NCBI GenBank assembly: GCA_025936015.1
Contig: JAICUE010000076.1
Location: forward strand, 1-9,353
Direction of reading: 5' to 3'
Source: Gemmatimonadaceae bacterium
GTDB lineage: Bacteria; Gemmatimonadota; Gemmatimonadetes; Gemmatimonadales; Gemmatimonadaceae
Length of the DNA: 9,353 nt
The notes beneath the pieces were generated by a model. That model had not been told where the DNA came from. It did no database searches and worked only from the letters and a program-made list of their open reading frames with translations. How positions within the stretch are numbered: position 1 is the stretch's first letter; the number at the start of each line of letters is the position of its first letter. A program made the translations under genes and the position numbers. This document shows, one piece after another, positions 7,173 to 9,353 of the stretch.

Positions 7173-7334
7173 TGACTTATCGGGAGTTCGAGGCAGCGAC
7201 GCGCGCACGATGCGCAACGCGTCGGCCGCCGAGGAGGCAGTTGCATACCCGCGCCGCACCAGAGAGTGGCGCCCTCCCCCGGCGTGGACGGGTATACGAA
7301 GCATCTTGCGCGCCGCGATCAGGCCGCCTGGCGG

Positions 7335-8126
7335 TCAGGCAGGCTGGGCCGCGGCCTCGTCGCAAAGAATCTCGCCACCCGCGCACTCGTGGATCAGCGT
7401 CGCTGGCCAGTCGGGTTCGTAGCCGCGCGCGGCACGCATCCGCGACACCGTTAGGCGCTTTCCGCCACCCCACGCGATCATTGCCGCCTCGCGCGAGTGC
7501 GTGATCGTCGCGATCCCAACGCTCACCCCGTGGCGTGGAACCGCGTCGAGGCTCCCGAACGCCGGAAAGGTTTTCAGGTTGTCTCGGCGTGTTTCCTCGG
7601 ACAGCTCGATGATCCGCGTCTCACTGTCTCGAGCGCTGCCCGGCGGGTTGAACGCGACGTGTCCGTCGCTCGCGCCCGAGGCGAGCATGAAGAAGTCGAC
7701 TCCACCGGCGTCGGCTATCCGCGCGTCGTACGCCCCCGGGTCCGCCGGATCAGGAAACCAGAACGACTCGGCGCGCAACTGCTGCTCCTTCGCCAACGAT
7801 GCATTCAGCTGCTCCGCGATCTCGACGCGCGCGAAATGATGGCACGACCACGGCGCAGTCGCAGGCGCGTACACCAGCGCGCCGCCCGCGCCGACCAGAT
7901 ACTCATCCATCATCACGAAGACGACGTGGTTCAGCTCCCGCGGTCGTGCGGCAAGCTGCCGCGCCATCGCCACGAATACCGGCTTCGGACTCCGGCCGGT
8001 CGGGCTGCCAAGCAGGAATCGCCGCCCATTCGTGCGCGCGCGGTCGATGCGATCGAGCAGACGGGCTGCCAACTCCTCGCCGATCGCTTCAGGTGACGCG
8101 AAGACCCGTGCCGGTGCGTCAGGCAT
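7335..8126 (-). CDS. NagB/6-phosphogluconolactonase-fold sugar-phosphate enzyme
   Basis: Predicted 263 residues from the ATG at 8126, the usual NagB length; longer versions of the frame run into the preceding gene and are not credible. Motifs: phosphate-loop region LLGSPTGRSPKPVF (38-51), VVFVMMDEYLVG (68-79; D74 equals NagB D72), FFMLASGASDGHVAFN (145-160; D154 and H156 equal NagB D141 and H143) and HGVSVGIATITHSREAAMIAWGGGKR (199-224). NagB converts glucosamine-6-phosphate to fructose-6-phosphate and ammonia. Here residue 161 is Pro where E. coli NagB has the catalytic Glu148, so the deaminase reaction as known may not apply and the true substrate could differ. The start overlaps the stop of the Gfo/Idh/MocA gene by one base (TGATG), indicating coupling and a shared sugar pathway. 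Confidence 0.8.
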   Translation of the reverse strand: MPDAPARVFASPEAIGEELAARLLDRIDRARTNGRRFLLGSPTGRSPKPVFVAMARQLAARPRELNHVVFVMMDEYLVGAGGALVYAPATAPWSCHHFARVEIAEQLNASLAKEQQLRAESFWFPDPADPGAYDARIADAGGVDFFMLASGASDGHVAFNPPGSARDSETRIIELSEETRRDNLKTFPAFGSLDAVPRHGVSVGIATITHSREAAMIAWGGGKRLTVSRMRAARGYEPDWPATLIHECAGGEILCDEAAAQPA

Positions 8127-9232
8127 CAGAGCGCGCCGCGTGCAAGCTCGGGCTTCTTCCACAGGTCGATCGGCTTGCGCACGCCCTTCGGCGCGAAGGG
8201 CATCATGATCTTCTGCCCCAGCCCGGCCGACGCGTACGCCGCATAGAGCACCTGCTGCACCACGCGCCCCGTCTCGCCGTCGGAGATCGGCGTTTCCTTT
8301 CCGCGGACACAGCGCGCGAAGTGTCGCATCTCCTGCGGGAACCCGTAGTTCCAGTGTTCCTCGAAGACGGGATATGTCCATCCCTTCGTCGACGATGCCT
8401 TCTCCACCGCGTAGCCGAAGCCGATCTCCGAGTACGTCGGCAGCGCATTGCCCATCAGCATGTCGGCGTAGGTCTGCCCCTTGTCGCCGAACACCTCGAT
8501 GCTGTCGTCCATCCCGCCGGGGCGGTTCCAGCTGTTCTCGACCACGCCTAACGCTCCGCCCTCGAACTCGATGATCGTCACCCCTTCATCGTCGCCTTCA
8601 GTCTTCGCGCCGTGCACCATCGTCGACAGCTGCGCATAGACGCTCTTCACCTTCGGCTTGCCGAGGAACCACCAGCAGAACGCGATGCCGTGGCAGCCGA
8701 GATCCATGAGGGCGCCGCCGCCCGACTGGTTCACGTCCCAGAACCAGTCCGAGTGTGGCCCCGAGTGCTTCTCGCCCTGCTTCACGAGATGCACCCGGCC
8801 GAACGCACCCTCATCCGCCATCTGCTTCGCCTTCACGTACTTCGGCGCGAAGAACAGCTCCTCGGCGTACAGCAGGAGCACCCCCGCCTTCGCGCAGGCG
8901 TCGATCATCGCGTCCGCCTCCTCGAGCGTGACACAGAGCGGCTTCTCGCACACGACATGCTTCCCCGCGGATGCCGCGTCGATGGTGATCTGCGCGTGCA
9001 GGCGGTTAGGCGCCGTGATCGAGACCATCTCCACCGCGGGATCGCGCAGCATCTCGCGGTAGTCGGTGTACGCGCGCGCGATCCCGTGCTGCTTCGCGAA
9101 TCGCTCAGCATTTCCCGGCGACGGCGACGCGACCGCGACCACCTCCATCTCTTCGGGCATCATCTTCACCGAATGCGCGATGCAGTCCGCCTGGAAGCGA
9201 CTACCGACTATTCCGATTCTGACTTTCGACAT
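8126..9232 (-). CDS. Gfo/Idh/MocA-family NAD(P)-dependent oxidoreductase
   Basis: Predicted 368 residues, normal for the family. The N-terminal Rossmann domain opens with VRIGIVGSRFQA (4-15), continues with VEMVSITAPNRLHAQ (67-81), and carries the diagnostic EKP (96-98) in HVVCEKPLC. The C-terminal domain has the sugar-binding/catalytic stretch SGGGALMDLGCHGI (170-183) with D177 and H181; the last Asp of the common DxGxHxxD pattern is Ala184 here. The family oxidises or reduces hydroxyls of sugars, inositols or amino sugars, or opens glycosides through a 3-keto step; the substrate is not readable. No signal peptide is visible, so it acts in the cytoplasm. There is no good Shine-Dalgarno before the ATG at 9232. 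It is coupled to the NagB-like gene downstream, so the pair likely processes one phosphorylated or amino sugar. Confidence 0.88.
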   Translation of the reverse strand: MSKVRIGIVGSRFQADCIAHSVKMMPEEMEVVAVASPSPGNAERFAKQHGIARAYTDYREMLRDPAVEMVSITAPNRLHAQITIDAASAGKHVVCEKPLCVTLEEADAMIDACAKAGVLLLYAEELFFAPKYVKAKQMADEGAFGRVHLVKQGEKHSGPHSDWFWDVNQSGGGALMDLGCHGIAFCWWFLGKPKVKSVYAQLSTMVHGAKTEGDDEGVTIIEFEGGALGVVENSWNRPGGMDDSIEVFGDKGQTYADMLMGNALPTYSEIGFGYAVEKASSTKGWTYPVFEEHWNYGFPQEMRHFARCVRGKETPISDGETGRVVQQVLYAAYASAGLGQKIMMPFAPKGVRKPIDLWKKPELARGAL

Positions 9233-9257
9233 GGCTTGACGAGTTCGTCCCGTTGAC

Positions 9258-9340
9258 GGCTGTTAGCCGTTAGCTGTGAGCGACGGCGGTAACGCCGTGA
9301 ACGCAGTCGCTTCCAGCTAATGGCTAATGGCTGATGGCTG
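9258..9340 (+). repeat. Nested inverted-repeat element, RNA-like on the plus strand
   Basis: The outer left arm GGCTGTTAGCCGTTAGCTG (9258-9276) pairs with 9314-9332. Fifteen of 19 positions are Watson-Crick, and all four exceptions are G-U wobbles on the plus strand, which would be A-C mismatches on the minus strand. Inside, AGCGAC (9279-9284) can pair with GTCGCT (9306-9311), and ACGGCG (9283-9288) with CGCCGT (9293-9298) around the loop GTAA, a GNRA-type tetraloop on the plus strand only. Each outer arm is itself built of short repeats (TTAGCC/GTTAGC units on the left; CTAATGG, CTAATGG, CTGATGG on the right, continuing to 9340). It lies upstream of the oxidoreductase gene and may be the 3' end of a plus-strand unit or a dispersed REP-like repeat; the window ends before this can be told. 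Confidence 0.6.
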
Positions 9341-9353
9341 CGGTTTTAGTTCA

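Noticed and set aside
7127..7304. N-terminal extension of the Met-rich barrel gene to the ATG at 7304
   Set aside because: The extra 44 residues precede a clear signal peptide and would bury it; no ribosome site supports the upstream start.
7321..7337. Possible terminator hairpin after the NagB-like gene
   Set aside because: Only 4-5 bp arms (CCGCC/GGCGG and CAGG/CCTG) that exclude each other, no T-run, and partly within reach of the stop codon; expected by chance in such GC-rich sequence.
8127..8381. N-terminal extension of the NagB-like gene to 8381
   Set aside because: It would overlap the oxidoreductase gene by about 250 bases; family similarity starts at the ATG at 8126, which overlaps the upstream stop as TGATG.
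1118..9011. GTTAGGC/GCCTAAC copies as integron attC core sites
   Set aside because: The heptamer fits the core consensus GTTRRRY, but the copies lie inside intact genes, are hundreds of bases apart and are not paired as the imperfect palindromes that attC sites need; no integron integrase is present.

Overview
The window is a GC-rich, gene-dense stretch of a Gram-negative bacterial chromosome. Two proteins have signal peptides and look like outer-membrane beta-barrels, one of them ending in an aromatic residue. Overall style (GC-rich, weak Shine-Dalgarno sites on several genes, YceI/porin pair, copper and norQD genes) would fit Gemmatimonadota or a similar phylum, but that placement is inference only. 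All recognisable genes are chromosomal housekeeping or accessory metabolism; I see no phage, transposase, CRISPR array, tRNA or rRNA.

Layout. (1) Plus strand, 92-2180: a secreted YceI-family lipocalin-like protein followed 31 bp later by a porin-like outer-membrane protein. (2) 2206-2241: a perfect 16-bp hairpin between converging genes, probably a bidirectional terminator. (3) Minus strand, 5752 down to 2271: a copper-type operon. A sigma70-like promoter with a perfect TTGACA -35 has a perfect CsoR-type palindrome filling its 17-bp spacer. It is followed by a copZ-like HMA metallochaperone, a short remnant that looks like the C-terminal tail of a copper P-type ATPase, a csoR repressor with the complete Cys-His-Cys site, norQ (MoxR/NorQ AAA+ ATPase) and norD (VWA protein). 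The remnant's stop overlaps the csoR start by ATGA, and csoR overlaps norQ by ATGA, so the chain looks translationally coupled. (4) Minus strand, 7172-5763: an exported, probably outer-membrane protein with Met-rich ends, likely a copper-related barrel. (5) Minus strand, 9232-7335: a Gfo/Idh/MocA oxidoreductase overlapping by one base a NagB/6-phosphogluconolactonase-fold sugar-phosphate enzyme that has Pro where NagB has its catalytic Glu. (6) 9258-9340: a nested inverted-repeat element that folds best as a plus-strand RNA.

The most notable points are: the CsoR/copper promoter commanding norQ-norD rather than only copper export; the apparent internal loss of a copA gene that left its coupled tail; eleven scattered copies of the heptamer GTTAGGC/GCCTAAC, all inside genes, in both orientations and in three reading frames; and the structured repeat at the right edge.
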